DNA from: Pseudomonas purpurea
Lineage (GTDB): Bacteria > Pseudomonadota > Gammaproteobacteria > Pseudomonadales > Pseudomonadaceae
Direction of reading: 5' to 3'
Length of the DNA: 64,000 bases
Assembly (NCBI RefSeq): GCF_039908635.1
Contig: NZ_CP150918.1
Span: 5,720,001 to 5,784,000 of the forward strand
Part shown: positions 16,979 through 26,416 of the stretch, piece by piece
How the letters are laid out: each line of letters begins with the position of its first letter
How positions within the stretch are numbered: position 1 is the first letter of the stretch
Translations under genes and position numbers: made by a program
The notes under the pieces: model-generated
What the model saw: the letters and a program-made list of their open reading frames with translations, nothing else
Told to the model about the DNA's origin: nothing
Database searches by the model: none

Positions 16979-17988
16979 TCCATATTGCTCCAGCCCGCAA
17001 TTTCCGTAATTACCGACTCCATTCTTTTTGTGTCGCTACGCATTAGGTAATGGTATTGCTTAGCAATTTCACCGATAAAGCTCATGCGATCTCGTGCATT
17101 ATAAAGATCCCCCTTAGTCATCTGGACTCGGTTCTCGGCTTGCTCAACATCACAGCTAACGGAGAATGCCGCGGACCTTAGAGGTACGTAAGGCACGCCC
17201 TCCGCTATGGCCTGTCCATCCAGAATTTTCTGAAAAGTCCAATCATCGTATATGAGTGGTTGCAGAATCTTTAATTGCTCATGATCGGCTATTCGTAATA
17301 GTGATTTATACTTGGCGCTCTCACGATCCGGGCCTGGCGGTAGAGACTCCAACTCACGAATAAGCGTAAACGCCTCTTTCACCTCCGCCGTCTCTTTCAA
17401 GTTGTTGACCGCCACTAATGCGTCCTCAGACCACGGCAGTTCTTTAATATGCTTCTGGACCTGAGGCTCTAACGAGTTCACATCTCGGAGAGAAGAGCAT
17501 GTTGCAAACTCATCGGGGCACTTATTATAGAACCAGTGCCAGCAGAATATATCTTGAAACAACCAGAAGTTACCTTTGCCCAGCCCATTTTTTCCGACAT
17601 ACAATGGAGCATTAGCAACAGCAACTGTAAATGTCGAAAGTGTTGAGGCAGATGCCGCAAAGTCGAGGCCACACTTCACTTGTTTACTGGCAATTGCTGC
17701 GAGCCCCATCCAGTAGAATCGACCTTTTTGTTTAGGCTGCCCACCCGCCTCAAGCTCTAAATAAAAACGAGCATAATTCCCCGCGATACGCGCCGCTCGA
17801 ACACTAAAATCGCTCACTAGCTTCCATTTTTTCTTGCCCGTCAGAAAACACTTCTCCTGAACACTTAGTCGCTTGATCGCCTCCATTTGGGCAAAAGACC
17901 ACGACTGTGTACAACTAATGCAGTGATCATATGGAACCGCATTTTTCTGTTTACTGATATCCAGGCAAGTAAGAGGAGTCGGTTTCAT
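16975..17988 (-). CDS. putative T6SS effector coupled to vgrG (DUF2515-like)
   Basis: The product is 337 residues with no signal peptide. It is coupled by ATGA overlaps to vgrG upstream and to the lipoprotein downstream, the standard arrangement of a VgrG cargo effector. The N-terminus has a CxxC pair (YDHCISCTQSWSF). A segment ARIAGNYARFYLELEAGG followed by GRFYWMGLAAIASKQVKCGLDF is a strong conserved core. Vgr-linked proteins with this core carry a DUF2515 label in Pseudomonas annotation, as I remember it; no catalytic activity is established to my knowledge. A moderately hydrophobic stretch (ASASTLSTFTVAVANAPLYV) lies near residue 120. The coding DNA is A+T-rich compared with the vgrG. Confidence 0.75.
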   Translation of the reverse strand: MKPTPLTCLDISKQKNAVPYDHCISCTQSWSFAQMEAIKRLSVQEKCFLTGKKKWKLVSDFSVRAARIAGNYARFYLELEAGGQPKQKGRFYWMGLAAIASKQVKCGLDFAASASTLSTFTVAVANAPLYVGKNGLGKGNFWLFQDIFCWHWFYNKCPDEFATCSSLRDVNSLEPQVQKHIKELPWSEDALVAVNNLKETAEVKEAFTLIRELESLPPGPDRESAKYKSLLRIADHEQLKILQPLIYDDWTFQKILDGQAIAEGVPYVPLRSAAFSVSCDVEQAENRVQMTKGDLYNARDRMSFIGEIAKQYHYLMRSDTKRMESVITEIAGWSNME

Positions 17989-20219
17989 TTCTTTTGACCT
18001 TTTACGTAATCATCGGAGCCGTCTGGCACTTCGAAGTCATCCCACATCAAGTGAACTTCGGCAGTTTGTACGGCCTCCGCTTTCACATTGGGAGAAAGAC
18101 CCTCTGCATCGCTACGAAAGGTCAGGGGTGCCGGGGTATTCGGCAGAATGAATGCGGCACCAATGGAGCTAAAAGGCACGCCCGTACTGGTCACAAACCT
18201 GAGTTGCCCGTAGAAGTTCTCTACCGCCTGGTTCTTGAGAGTGTTCCCCGCCCGTGCCTGATCCGCAATCAGGGGTATCGCAGGCATTTTTATCCCAATC
18301 CCCGTCCCACTCCCTGCCGCGCCACCGGCGTTCAACTTCACCACCGGGCCCATGACGGTCACGCCGCCGGCGTCGAGTTTGATGAAGCTGCCGCCGGCCT
18401 TGAGGGTGAGTTCCATGCCGGCTTCGATGACGATTTTGCTGCCGGCCTTGAGGTGGATTTCGCGGCCGGCGCTGGTCAGTTGGGCGGTGCCGAGTTTGAT
18501 GTGTTGGCTGATGCCGACGGTCTGGTGGTCATCCATGCGGGCCTCCACTTTGCGGTCGGCCACGGTGGTGCGGTGTTCTTCGGCTTTGAGTTCGGTGTAG
18601 GTGGAGTTTTCCACGGTGTCGTGGCGTTCGTGGCCTACGCGGATCTTCTGGTCGTGTTCGATGTTTTCGTCCCAGTCGCGCTGGGCGTGCAGGTAGATCT
18701 GTTCGGCGCCTTTTTTGTCTTCGATACGCAGTTCGTTGTAGCCGCCACCGCCCGGTGAACTGAGGGTTTTGAACACGGTGCGGGTTTTGTTGGCCGGCAA
18801 GGCGTAGGGGACGACGTTTTCCTTGTGGTACAGGCAGCCGGTCACCAGCGGTTGGTCGGGGTCGCCTTCGAGGAAGGTGATGAGCACTTCCATGCCGATG
18901 CGCGGGATGACGATGGCGCCGTAGCGGTCGCCGGCCCAACTGCTGGAGACGCGCATCCAGCAGCTGGTTTTGTCGTCGGCCTGGCCCTCGCGGTCCCAGT
19001 GGAACTGGACCTTGATGCGGCCGTACTGGTCGCAGTGAATCTCTTCACCCTTGGGGCCGGTGACGGTTGCGGTCTGGCTGCCGAGCACCCGGGGTTTGCC
19101 GTGTTTGAGCGCCGGGCGATAGAACACGTCCCACGGCGTTGCGAAGAAGCGGTTGCGGTAGCCCTGGTGGAAGTCGTCCTTGTTGTCGATGGTGTCGCTG
19201 GTCACCGACTCTTCGAGGACTTGCGGCTGCTTGCCTTCGTGGAACACTTCGGTCAGCAACCAGAGGTCGTTCCACTCGCTGCGCGGGTGATCGGACAGCT
19301 CCACGAAGTGGCCGCTGACCAGCGTCGTCTGGTCGCCATGACCTTCGGCCTGACGGTAGTCGGCGCGATGACGCTCCAACGCACGCTGGCTCAGGACCTT
19401 GCCGCGCGGGCGCTCGGTGAAGCGGCCAGGGTAGTCGTAGTCTTCGAGGTCCGGCTCTTCGCTTTTGGCTTCGGGTTTGTATCCCGACTCCAATTGCAGG
19501 CGCGGTTTTTCAAAGTCGTAGTCGCGGCGCGTGGTGCGGCTGGTGCGGGTTTCCAGGCGCAGCTTGAAGCCCTTGATCACCGGCTCATCAGCGACCATGC
19601 CGCTGCCCTGTACATACGCCGTGGGCTGGCCGAGTTTCGGGAACACGGTCTGGTCATCGCCGAACATCAGCAGGTGGGATTTCTTGCTGTGCTGGAAGTG
19701 GTAGTGAATGCCTTCTTCCTCGCACAGACGCTGGATGAAGTGCAGGTCGGATTCGTCGTACTGCACGCAGTACACGCGGTCCGGGCACGGCACGCTGAGC
19801 TGGAACTGGTAGGCGTTGCTCTGGATGCCGTGTTCTTCCAGGACCTGGGCGATGATTCTCGGCGCGCTGAGGTTCTGGAAGATCCGCTGGTTGACCCGGT
19901 GGCGCAGGTATTCGAGTTGCGGCACCAACGACACTTTGTAGCGGGTCAGGCGTTTACCGGTATCGCCCTGGGCCACGCGGTAGATCTGCCCGTGGATGCC
20001 ACTGCCTCCGCCGTTGGAAGAAGCCGCGTCGAACGCCAAAAAAGCCTGTTTGTGCAGGAGCGCTTCCAGGTCCAGATCAGGATTTTCACTGACCAGCTCC
20101 AGGTCGAATCGGAACGTCTGGCTGATGCCTTCGGTGCCGGTGAATGCCAGCACTTGCAGGTCGCCTTTATAGTCTTCGACGGTCAGGCTGAAATGCGTTT
20201 CGTTAGAAGGGTTGAACAT
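17985..20219 (-). CDS. vgrG: T6SS spike protein VgrG with C-terminal extension
   Basis: The product is 744 residues. Residues 1-370 are the gp27-like base (FRFDLELVSENPDLDLEALL; the CVQYDESDLHFIQRLCEEEG motif at about 151-170). The gp5-like OB fold follows (HCDQYGRIKVQFHWDR at about 395-410, RIGMEVLITFLEGDPDQPLV at about 441-460), then the repetitive beta-helix needle (VENSTYTELKAEEHRT ... GGSFIKLDAGGVTVMGPVVK). After about residue 640 an extra domain of about 100 residues (RFVTSTGVPFSSIGAAFILP ... AEVHLMWDDFEVPD) looks like a beta-sandwich and probably binds the cargo effector. It lies 21 bases after the kinase gene, so it is attached to the core T6SS operon, and its stop overlaps the effector start. 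Confidence 0.95.
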   Translation of the reverse strand: MFNPSNETHFSLTVEDYKGDLQVLAFTGTEGISQTFRFDLELVSENPDLDLEALLHKQAFLAFDAASSNGGGSGIHGQIYRVAQGDTGKRLTRYKVSLVPQLEYLRHRVNQRIFQNLSAPRIIAQVLEEHGIQSNAYQFQLSVPCPDRVYCVQYDESDLHFIQRLCEEEGIHYHFQHSKKSHLLMFGDDQTVFPKLGQPTAYVQGSGMVADEPVIKGFKLRLETRTSRTTRRDYDFEKPRLQLESGYKPEAKSEEPDLEDYDYPGRFTERPRGKVLSQRALERHRADYRQAEGHGDQTTLVSGHFVELSDHPRSEWNDLWLLTEVFHEGKQPQVLEESVTSDTIDNKDDFHQGYRNRFFATPWDVFYRPALKHGKPRVLGSQTATVTGPKGEEIHCDQYGRIKVQFHWDREGQADDKTSCWMRVSSSWAGDRYGAIVIPRIGMEVLITFLEGDPDQPLVTGCLYHKENVVPYALPANKTRTVFKTLSSPGGGGYNELRIEDKKGAEQIYLHAQRDWDENIEHDQKIRVGHERHDTVENSTYTELKAEEHRTTVADRKVEARMDDHQTVGISQHIKLGTAQLTSAGREIHLKAGSKIVIEAGMELTLKAGGSFIKLDAGGVTVMGPVVKLNAGGAAGSGTGIGIKMPAIPLIADQARAGNTLKNQAVENFYGQLRFVTSTGVPFSSIGAAFILPNTPAPLTFRSDAEGLSPNVKAEAVQTAEVHLMWDDFEVPDGSDDYVKGQKK

Positions 20220-20240
20220 GGCTTGCTCCCTGTTCGGTAG

Positions 20241-21263
20241 TCATCCATTGCGCCTGCTGCGCAGACGTTGCAGCCAGGACGAAGTGGCGCCCATGGCTGC
20301 ACGCGCCAATGCTTCATGCAGCTGGGCGGCGGTGATGGTGCGTTGCGTCGCCTCGAAGGCCAGCGCGGTGCGCAGTGCGGGCCAGCAGTGTGCGGGAAGG
20401 TGCGGCGGGGCCTTGAGCTCTAGGTCCAGGCGTTCGTCGCGGGCCTGGGTCGACGGCACGCGGCGGAACGGGTGTTTGCCGCCTGCCAATTCGTAGAGCA
20501 CGCAGGCCACCGCGTACAGGTCGGCACTGGCAGTCAGCGGCGCGCCTTCAAGCAGTTCCGGCGCGGCGTAGCCTGGGGTCCAGGCGTTGAAGCGGCTGCG
20601 GCTCAGGTGCGGAAGACCGGGCAATACGCCCTCCTCCGCCTGGCCGAGGCCGAAGTCGAACAGGCGAACGCCCTCTTCGCTGAGCATCACGTTGCTCGGC
20701 TTCAGGTCGCCGTGCAGCACGCCACGACTGTGGGCATAGGCCAACGCGTCAAGCAGCGGCAGCGCAACGTCGCGCAGCTCGTTCCACGGCAGGCCCAAGG
20801 GCCGCTCGCAGAGCAGTTTGTCGAGGGTCAGCCCGCGCATCAGTTCCATGGTGATGAAGGCGCGCTGGCACTCGGTGTCCACTTCGAAGGTGTGCAAGCG
20901 CAACACGTTCGGGTGGCGCAGGCGTCGGGTCAGGGCGAACTCGCTGTAGAGCAAGGCACTGGCGTCCGGCGATTCGGCAAATTCTTCGCTGAGGATTTTC
21001 AGCGCGATGTAAGGGTCGGGGTCACCGAACTGTTCGTGCAGCAGGTCCCGTGCGCGGTAAACCGCGCCCATGCCACCGGCACCGAGCAGGCGCTCGATGC
21101 GGTAGCGCCCGGCGAGCACATCCGGCAATTCGCCGACGCTGGCCCGACTGGGTGTCACGGACTGCGGCGGCGCATGGGATTTGGCGAAGGCGAAGTAAGT
21201 CAGGTTGGCCGCTTCTTCTTCGCTGACCAACAGTTGGTCGAGTACAGGGTCGTGTTCACTCAT
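20241..21263 (-). CDS. stk1: T6SS-associated Ser/Thr protein kinase (Stk1-like)
   Basis: ATG 21263 (ATGA overlap with the phosphatase stop) gives 340 residues. It is a Hanks-type kinase: glycine loop LLGAGGMGAVY (about 59-69), catalytic lysine in YIALKIL (about 89), catalytic loop HGDLKPSN (about 184-191), LFDFGLG with DFG at about 203-205, and APE at about 234-236. The loop reads HGD instead of HRD, so this is a non-RD kinase, which would not depend on activation-loop phosphorylation in the usual way. No transmembrane segment is seen, unlike PpkA of H1-T6SS. It corresponds to stk1 in the HSI-II order and presumably acts with the adjacent phosphatase and FHA protein to control assembly. Confidence 0.92.
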   Translation of the reverse strand: MSEHDPVLDQLLVSEEEAANLTYFAFAKSHAPPQSVTPSRASVGELPDVLAGRYRIERLLGAGGMGAVYRARDLLHEQFGDPDPYIALKILSEEFAESPDASALLYSEFALTRRLRHPNVLRLHTFEVDTECQRAFITMELMRGLTLDKLLCERPLGLPWNELRDVALPLLDALAYAHSRGVLHGDLKPSNVMLSEEGVRLFDFGLGQAEEGVLPGLPHLSRSRFNAWTPGYAAPELLEGAPLTASADLYAVACVLYELAGGKHPFRRVPSTQARDERLDLELKAPPHLPAHCWPALRTALAFEATQRTITAAQLHEALARAAMGATSSWLQRLRSRRNG

Positions 21264-21988
21264 TGGCGGATCACCACAGCGGTCAAGTTGTCCCGCGCCG
21301 AACCGCGCAAGGCGCCGTCGAACAAACGGTCCAGCGCCACGTGCGGCGCGGTCAGGCTCAGGGCGTTGCCCAGCGCGTCGCTGGTCAGGCCCTGATACAA
21401 ACCGTCGCTGCACAACAGGAACGCATCACCGGGATGGACCTCAAGCTCAAGCACGTCCAGGGTCAACTGTTCGCTGGCCCCGACCGCACGGGTCAGGGCG
21501 TTGGCGGACGGATGAGCACGGGCTTGCTCGACGCTCATTTGTTGTTCGTCGACCAGTTGCTGCATCAGCGAATGGTCCTTGGACAACTGATACAACCGCT
21601 GCCCACGCCACAGGTAACAACGGCTGTCGCCGGCCCAAATGCAGGCCGCCCGGTTACCGTCCACCAGCAGCGCCACCACGGTGCTGCCCATGATGCTGTC
21701 GTGGCGCCCGGCGGTGACGGTCAACTCCTGGCCCAAGCGACGGTTGAGCCAGTGCAGGCACTGGCGCACGCCCTTGAGTCGTTCGTCGAAGCTCTCTTCG
21801 ACCGGCAAATCCGCCAGGCTGGCGACGATCAACTGGCTGGCGATGTCGCCCCCTTGATGACCGCCCATGCCGTCCGCGACCACCCACAAGCCATGTTGCG
21901 GGGTGTCGAGGAAGGCATCTTCGTTGCGCGCCCGAACCTTGCCCGGGTCGGTACGCGCCGCGCTGCGCCAGGCACTGGCAACCGGCAT
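21260..21988 (-). CDS. stp1: T6SS-associated PP2C-type protein phosphatase (Stp1-like)
   Basis: ATG 21988 overlaps the tssM stop (TGATG), giving 242 residues; the longer frame lies inside tssM. PP2C metal-binding motifs are present: KVRARNEDAFLD, VVADGMGGHQGGDIAS, LLCSDGLYQGL and a C-terminal ARDNLTAVVI. It should reverse phosphorylation by the adjacent kinase. Same place as stp1 in HSI-II. Confidence 0.93.
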   Translation of the reverse strand: MPVASAWRSAARTDPGKVRARNEDAFLDTPQHGLWVVADGMGGHQGGDIASQLIVASLADLPVEESFDERLKGVRQCLHWLNRRLGQELTVTAGRHDSIMGSTVVALLVDGNRAACIWAGDSRCYLWRGQRLYQLSKDHSLMQQLVDEQQMSVEQARAHPSANALTRAVGASEQLTLDVLELEVHPGDAFLLCSDGLYQGLTSDALGNALSLTAPHVALDRLFDGALRGSARDNLTAVVIRQ

Positions 21989-24900
21989 CAGAGCTGCACC
22001 GGCATACGGAAGGTGCGCAACACGCCCATGTCGAACGGGTTCGGCGTGCGCTGGCTCATCAGCAGGTAGTTGGCGCGCAGGCCACCCAGGTCTGCTTTCA
22101 GCACCAACACGTCGCGACCGGTCAGGTACTCGGTCTGCATCAGGTCGAACAGACGGAACAACGACCACGGCCCGGTGTTTTTCTCGATGCCGATCGGGCG
22201 CCCGGCCATTTTGTCGAGGACCAGGCTGGTGCGACCATCTTCAGCCTCGGTCGGCCATTTGAACGAGACAGGCACAATCGGGCCATGGCGGTATTCCATG
22301 GTCTGGTTGCCGAAGCGGAACTCGGAACGGCTGACGGCCGGGTCCAGGGTGTACGGCTCCAGTTTGAACTGCACCTGCGGCTCGGCCGGGTTTTCGGCGA
22401 AGAAGCTCTGGCGGATCACTTGCGCGGCGGCCATTTGGTCGAGGTAGACCTTGGACATCGGCAGGCTGTGACCGTCGATGCTGCGCAGACGGTAGTTGCC
22501 CGGATCGCCGCTCACAAACGGACGCATGTAGGTTTCAAAGAAACGATCAGCGATGCCCTGGGCCTTGAAGAACTCGCGGAAGTCGCTGATGGCGACGTCG
22601 CTGGTGCTGTGGGCGCTGAACGGATAACGCTTGTTGATCGCCTTGCCATAGAAGCTGTACAGCTCGCTCTGGTAGCGCTGGTTGAGGTACTGATAGGAAT
22701 CGTTGAGCACCAGGCGCCAGGTGTCTTCGGCCAGCACGTTGAACCACACGCTGACCGGACGCGGCAAGCGGCCCGACGCGTTACGCAATGTGCTCAGCGC
22801 ATCGCGCTGGCCGCTCATGCGGGTCTTGGCCATTTCGAACGCGGCCTGCTCCGGCGCACTGGCGCGGGCCAGGCCCGAGAGTTGCAGTTGCAGGTCGTTG
22901 AGCGCTTGCAGGGCCGGGGTCAGGTCCGCGGCCGGGCCGTTGTTGTCATCCAGCAAACGGTGCAGCGGTTCGAAGCGCCGTTGCAGGGATTTCTTCGCGG
23001 TGTCCGGCAGGTTCTTGGCGACGTTCATGGCCGAAGCCTTGTCCGCCGCGGCAGACGCCAATTTGCCGACTTTACCCAACTTGCCCTTCTGCCCAGCCAG
23101 TGCATCGGCGGCATCACCGGCCTCATCAACCGGATCAGCGGCAGCCGGGAAGCGGGTGTTCTCCCGGATCTCGACCAGCATTTGCAGGATCGGCGAGTTG
23201 GCGGACGTCAGCCCCGCCACCTGATCGGCGCCTTCGCGCGCGTCGGTGAACGGTTGCAGGCCCACCTGGCCGACCGCTTCGCTCCAGTAGTTGGCGTAGT
23301 CGCGGAAGTACAGTTGCTCCAGCTCGACCATCAGGCGACGCATGTCCATGCCGCTGATGCCCGAACCTTCGCCCAGCACCCAGTTGTCACGCAGCAGATC
23401 GGTGACCAATGTGCTGCCCTGAACCGAGAAATACTGCTGATAACCCTGTTGGGTGTAGAAACCCGGGATCACGTAATCGGTGCCCACAAACAGGCCACCC
23501 TGCGGCCCCAGGTGCTGGCTCAGGCGGTATTCCGGCAGGTTGCGCGCTTGTTCACGCAAGATCCGGTAAACCACGGTGGCCAGGGATTCGCTGCGCAAGA
23601 CCTGACGCGCCTGCGCCACCAGCGTCTCGTTGATCGGGTAGATAAACGGTTGCTTGAGCAGGCGTTCGAGGTGCGCGTTCAGACCGTTCTGCACCGCCGT
23701 GTTACCGGCATAACGCAGGGACCACTCGGTGGCAACCCAATCCTTGAGCCACGCCGGATCGCGACGATCCTTCATGTTCAGCATCAGGTAGGCACGCAGG
23801 CTGTTGAGCAGGCGCTCGCGGTCTTTCATGTTGGAGCGGATCTGCCCTTCAAGCACTTGCGCGACCCGTGGCAGCAACTGGGTTTCAAGCTCGCGCTCGT
23901 AGGCGCCCTTGACCACCGGGTTGCTCGACTCGCCCTGATACAGGCCACCGCGTTCATACAGCGACACATCGCCTTTGGGCGGGAACACCTTGGTCGCTTC
24001 GTAACTGGTGTCGAGGGTCTTGAGCACCGCCATCGAATCATCACGCGGGGTCAGGACGGAGCGTTGCTGAGTCCAGGTCTGCGCCAACGAGCGCAGGTGT
24101 TCCAGGCGTTCGTAGTTGGCCGAGAAACCGGTCGCCCACAACATGCCGAACAGGCCCAGCGCCGCCAGTGCGCCGACGTACAACGCACGCTGGCCCCAAT
24201 GGATGCGGCTGCGTTCACGTTTGTCCAACCCGGCGAGGTCCGCCTCGGGGAAGATCACGCGGCTGAGCAAATGGTGGATGAAGCGCGAGCGGCCATTGCG
24301 CAGGGTCGGCAATACGCCGCTGCTGATGCCCAGGCTTGCGCCGATGCCGGCCGTGCTCTGGTCGAGCTTTTCGCTCAGGTGCGGTGCGCTGGTCAGGTAG
24401 AAACCGCGCAACTGGCTGACACGCTGGTAACGGTTGCCGGTGAACGCCATGTCGACGAACAGGCACAGACGCTCGCCGATCTGCCCCAGTTGATGCGGGA
24501 AGTCGAGGATGCGGCCACGGCGCTGGGTGTCGCGCTCCTGGTGCATGCGCATGATCACCTGGCTGTTGAGGCGACGCAGCAGCTCTTCGAACTCTGCACG
24601 CAGCACCGCCACGTCCGTACCGCTTTGCTCTTTACGGAAACTGGTGCCGAGCACCTGATCGCTTTCTTCGCGGGTCAGTTGATCGAAGAACTCGTCAAAA
24701 CCGAGCAACTGGTCAGCCTTGCTCAGGACCAGGTAAATCGGCAGATCGACGTGCAGTTTCTGGTGAACCTCTTGCAGGCGCGCACGCACCTGGCGGGCCA
24801 GGGTGTCCAGGTCCTGTTCGCTGCCGCTGAGCAGCATTTCCACCGGAATGGTCACCAGTACGCCGTTCAACGGACGGTTGCGGCGACGCTTGCGCAACAG

Positions 24901-25527
24901 GCTGAGCAAGGTGGTCCAGGCGCTGCCGTCGACATCGGCGTCCGGCTGCGTCAGGTAACGCCCGGCGGTGTCGATCAGCACGCCGTGGTCGGCGAAGTAC
25001 CAGTCGCAGTGCCGGGTGCCGACGGTGTCGCGGGTCAGTTTGCGGTCGATCTTGTTGATCGGAAACTCAAGGCCCGAGAAGTCCAGCAGGCTGGTCTTGC
25101 CGCTGCTTTGCGGGCCGATCAGCAAGTACCACGGCAAATCGTTGCGCCAGCGTTCGCTGCGGCCCCGATACAGGCTCGAGGTCTTGAGGGTTTTCAGAGC
25201 GTCCTTGAAGCGCGAGCGCAGTTCTTTCTGCTCTTCGTCGATCATCTCTTCGCGGCGCATGCGTTCCTGGCCGTCTTCGCTTTCTTCGACGGCTTTTTTA
25301 CGCACACCGGCGCGCCAGCTGACGAAGACCATGGTCAGGCCCCAGATCAGGAACAGCACGCTGATGGTCAGCAGGCGCGAGGTCGACTCGGCCCAGAACT
25401 TGTAATCGTTGACCGCCAGCAGCGGCCCGACGAACCACACCAGCAGCGCCACGAAGAGCACCAGCAGCAGGGTCCAGACCCACGTCTTGCGCAGGAAGGC
25501 GCCGACTTTCTTGAAGAAGTTTTTCAT
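21988..25527 (-). CDS. tssM: T6SS membrane-complex ATPase-like protein TssM (IcmF)
   Basis: The product is 1179 residues, the usual length. ATG 25527 is preferred to the GTG one codon earlier. Two transmembrane helices lie near residues 18-40 and 51-72. A cytoplasmic NTPase-like domain follows with Walker A GPQSSGKTSLL at about 139-149 and DTAGRY further on. A third transmembrane helix sits near residue 450 (LYVGALAALGLFGMLWATG). The rest is the large periplasmic domain that binds the lipoprotein TssJ. With TssL and TssJ it forms the trans-envelope complex. Confidence 0.97.
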   Translation of the reverse strand: MKNFFKKVGAFLRKTWVWTLLLVLFVALLVWFVGPLLAVNDYKFWAESTSRLLTISVLFLIWGLTMVFVSWRAGVRKKAVEESEDGQERMRREEMIDEEQKELRSRFKDALKTLKTSSLYRGRSERWRNDLPWYLLIGPQSSGKTSLLDFSGLEFPINKIDRKLTRDTVGTRHCDWYFADHGVLIDTAGRYLTQPDADVDGSAWTTLLSLLRKRRRNRPLNGVLVTIPVEMLLSGSEQDLDTLARQVRARLQEVHQKLHVDLPIYLVLSKADQLLGFDEFFDQLTREESDQVLGTSFRKEQSGTDVAVLRAEFEELLRRLNSQVIMRMHQERDTQRRGRILDFPHQLGQIGERLCLFVDMAFTGNRYQRVSQLRGFYLTSAPHLSEKLDQSTAGIGASLGISSGVLPTLRNGRSRFIHHLLSRVIFPEADLAGLDKRERSRIHWGQRALYVGALAALGLFGMLWATGFSANYERLEHLRSLAQTWTQQRSVLTPRDDSMAVLKTLDTSYEATKVFPPKGDVSLYERGGLYQGESSNPVVKGAYERELETQLLPRVAQVLEGQIRSNMKDRERLLNSLRAYLMLNMKDRRDPAWLKDWVATEWSLRYAGNTAVQNGLNAHLERLLKQPFIYPINETLVAQARQVLRSESLATVVYRILREQARNLPEYRLSQHLGPQGGLFVGTDYVIPGFYTQQGYQQYFSVQGSTLVTDLLRDNWVLGEGSGISGMDMRRLMVELEQLYFRDYANYWSEAVGQVGLQPFTDAREGADQVAGLTSANSPILQMLVEIRENTRFPAAADPVDEAGDAADALAGQKGKLGKVGKLASAAADKASAMNVAKNLPDTAKKSLQRRFEPLHRLLDDNNGPAADLTPALQALNDLQLQLSGLARASAPEQAAFEMAKTRMSGQRDALSTLRNASGRLPRPVSVWFNVLAEDTWRLVLNDSYQYLNQRYQSELYSFYGKAINKRYPFSAHSTSDVAISDFREFFKAQGIADRFFETYMRPFVSGDPGNYRLRSIDGHSLPMSKVYLDQMAAAQVIRQSFFAENPAEPQVQFKLEPYTLDPAVSRSEFRFGNQTMEYRHGPIVPVSFKWPTEAEDGRTSLVLDKMAGRPIGIEKNTGPWSLFRLFDLMQTEYLTGRDVLVLKADLGGLRANYLLMSQRTPNPFDMGVLRTFRMPVQL

Positions 25528-25541
25528 CACACGTCCCTGTT

Positions 25542-26411
25542 TTACGACTGCGGCTGAACCGCTGCCGGATCAAGCTGCTGATAAGGTTGCAGAACGGTTT
25601 CGCGCTGCTCGCCCAGCACCCAGGCAAACCCCGAATACATCACCACCAGGCACACCACGGTGAACAACGCGACCATCCACCACGGCACGATGCGCACCAG
25701 GCTGCGACGCTTGTCGTTGAGGCCTTCCCAGTGTGGTGACAGTTCACGCGGCACGTCGCCGCGCAGCTGACGAATCTGCCGGTACAAGGCGTCGCGGATG
25801 CCTTCGAGTTCGAGCATGCCGCGGGCCTGCACCCGGTACTTGCCTTCGAACCCCAGGGACAGGCACAGGTACATCAGTTCGAGCATCGGCAGGTGCTTGA
25901 CCGGATTCTTCGACAGCCGATCGAGCAACTGGAAGAACTTCTCGCCGCCGAAGGTTTCGTTGTGGAAGCTGCTGAGCAGGCTCATCTGCGACCACTCGCT
26001 TTCGTTGCCCCACGGCGTGGTCACCACCGCTTCATCGACCACGGTGCAGAGTACGTAGCGGGCGGCCATCACCTGGCTGCTCTCGGCGCCATTGTGCAAG
26101 GCGCGCACTTCAAAGAGTTTCAGCCCGGAGGTCAGGCGCTCGTTGAGCGCGTGCATGTCTTCTCGGGTTTCGCTGTGCTTGAGCCGCACCACTTCCGAGA
26201 GCAGCTCGGAGGACGCCGCCACCAGCGAGTTCAGGCTGATGTTGAACGCTTCCGCCGGACGCAGGCGGGCAGCGTAGATCATCCGTTCTTCCAACTGCTC
26301 GAAACGCGGCGGTGCGGCGAAGTCGGTCAGCGGGCTCGAAGCGGGGCCCTGGCCCTGGCGATCAAGGAGGACGGTCTTGTCATCCTGGTTGTGATCCATG
26401 TCCTTCATCAT
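25542..26411 (-). CDS. tssL: T6SS membrane protein TssL (DotU)
   Basis: The product is 289 residues: a cytoplasmic hook-shaped domain (IYAARLRPAEAFNISLNSLV, ARYVLCTVVDEAVVTTPWG, GGEKFFQLLDRLSKNP, ELMYLCLSLGFEGKYRV) and one C-terminal transmembrane helix (WWMVALFTVVCLVVMYSGFAWVL). There is no peptidoglycan-binding OmpA extension. It sits 14 bases upstream of tssM and 5 bases after tssK. Confidence 0.97.
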   Translation of the reverse strand: MMKDMDHNQDDKTVLLDRQGQGPASSPLTDFAAPPRFEQLEERMIYAARLRPAEAFNISLNSLVAASSELLSEVVRLKHSETREDMHALNERLTSGLKLFEVRALHNGAESSQVMAARYVLCTVVDEAVVTTPWGNESEWSQMSLLSSFHNETFGGEKFFQLLDRLSKNPVKHLPMLELMYLCLSLGFEGKYRVQARGMLELEGIRDALYRQIRQLRGDVPRELSPHWEGLNDKRRSLVRIVPWWMVALFTVVCLVVMYSGFAWVLGEQRETVLQPYQQLDPAAVQPQS

Positions 26412-26416
26412 GTCGG

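Noticed and set aside
22285..25557. 1090-codon open frame antisense to tssM
   Set aside because: It lies opposite a full-length, highly conserved tssM; long antisense frames are common in G+C-rich DNA, and its translation shows no domain.
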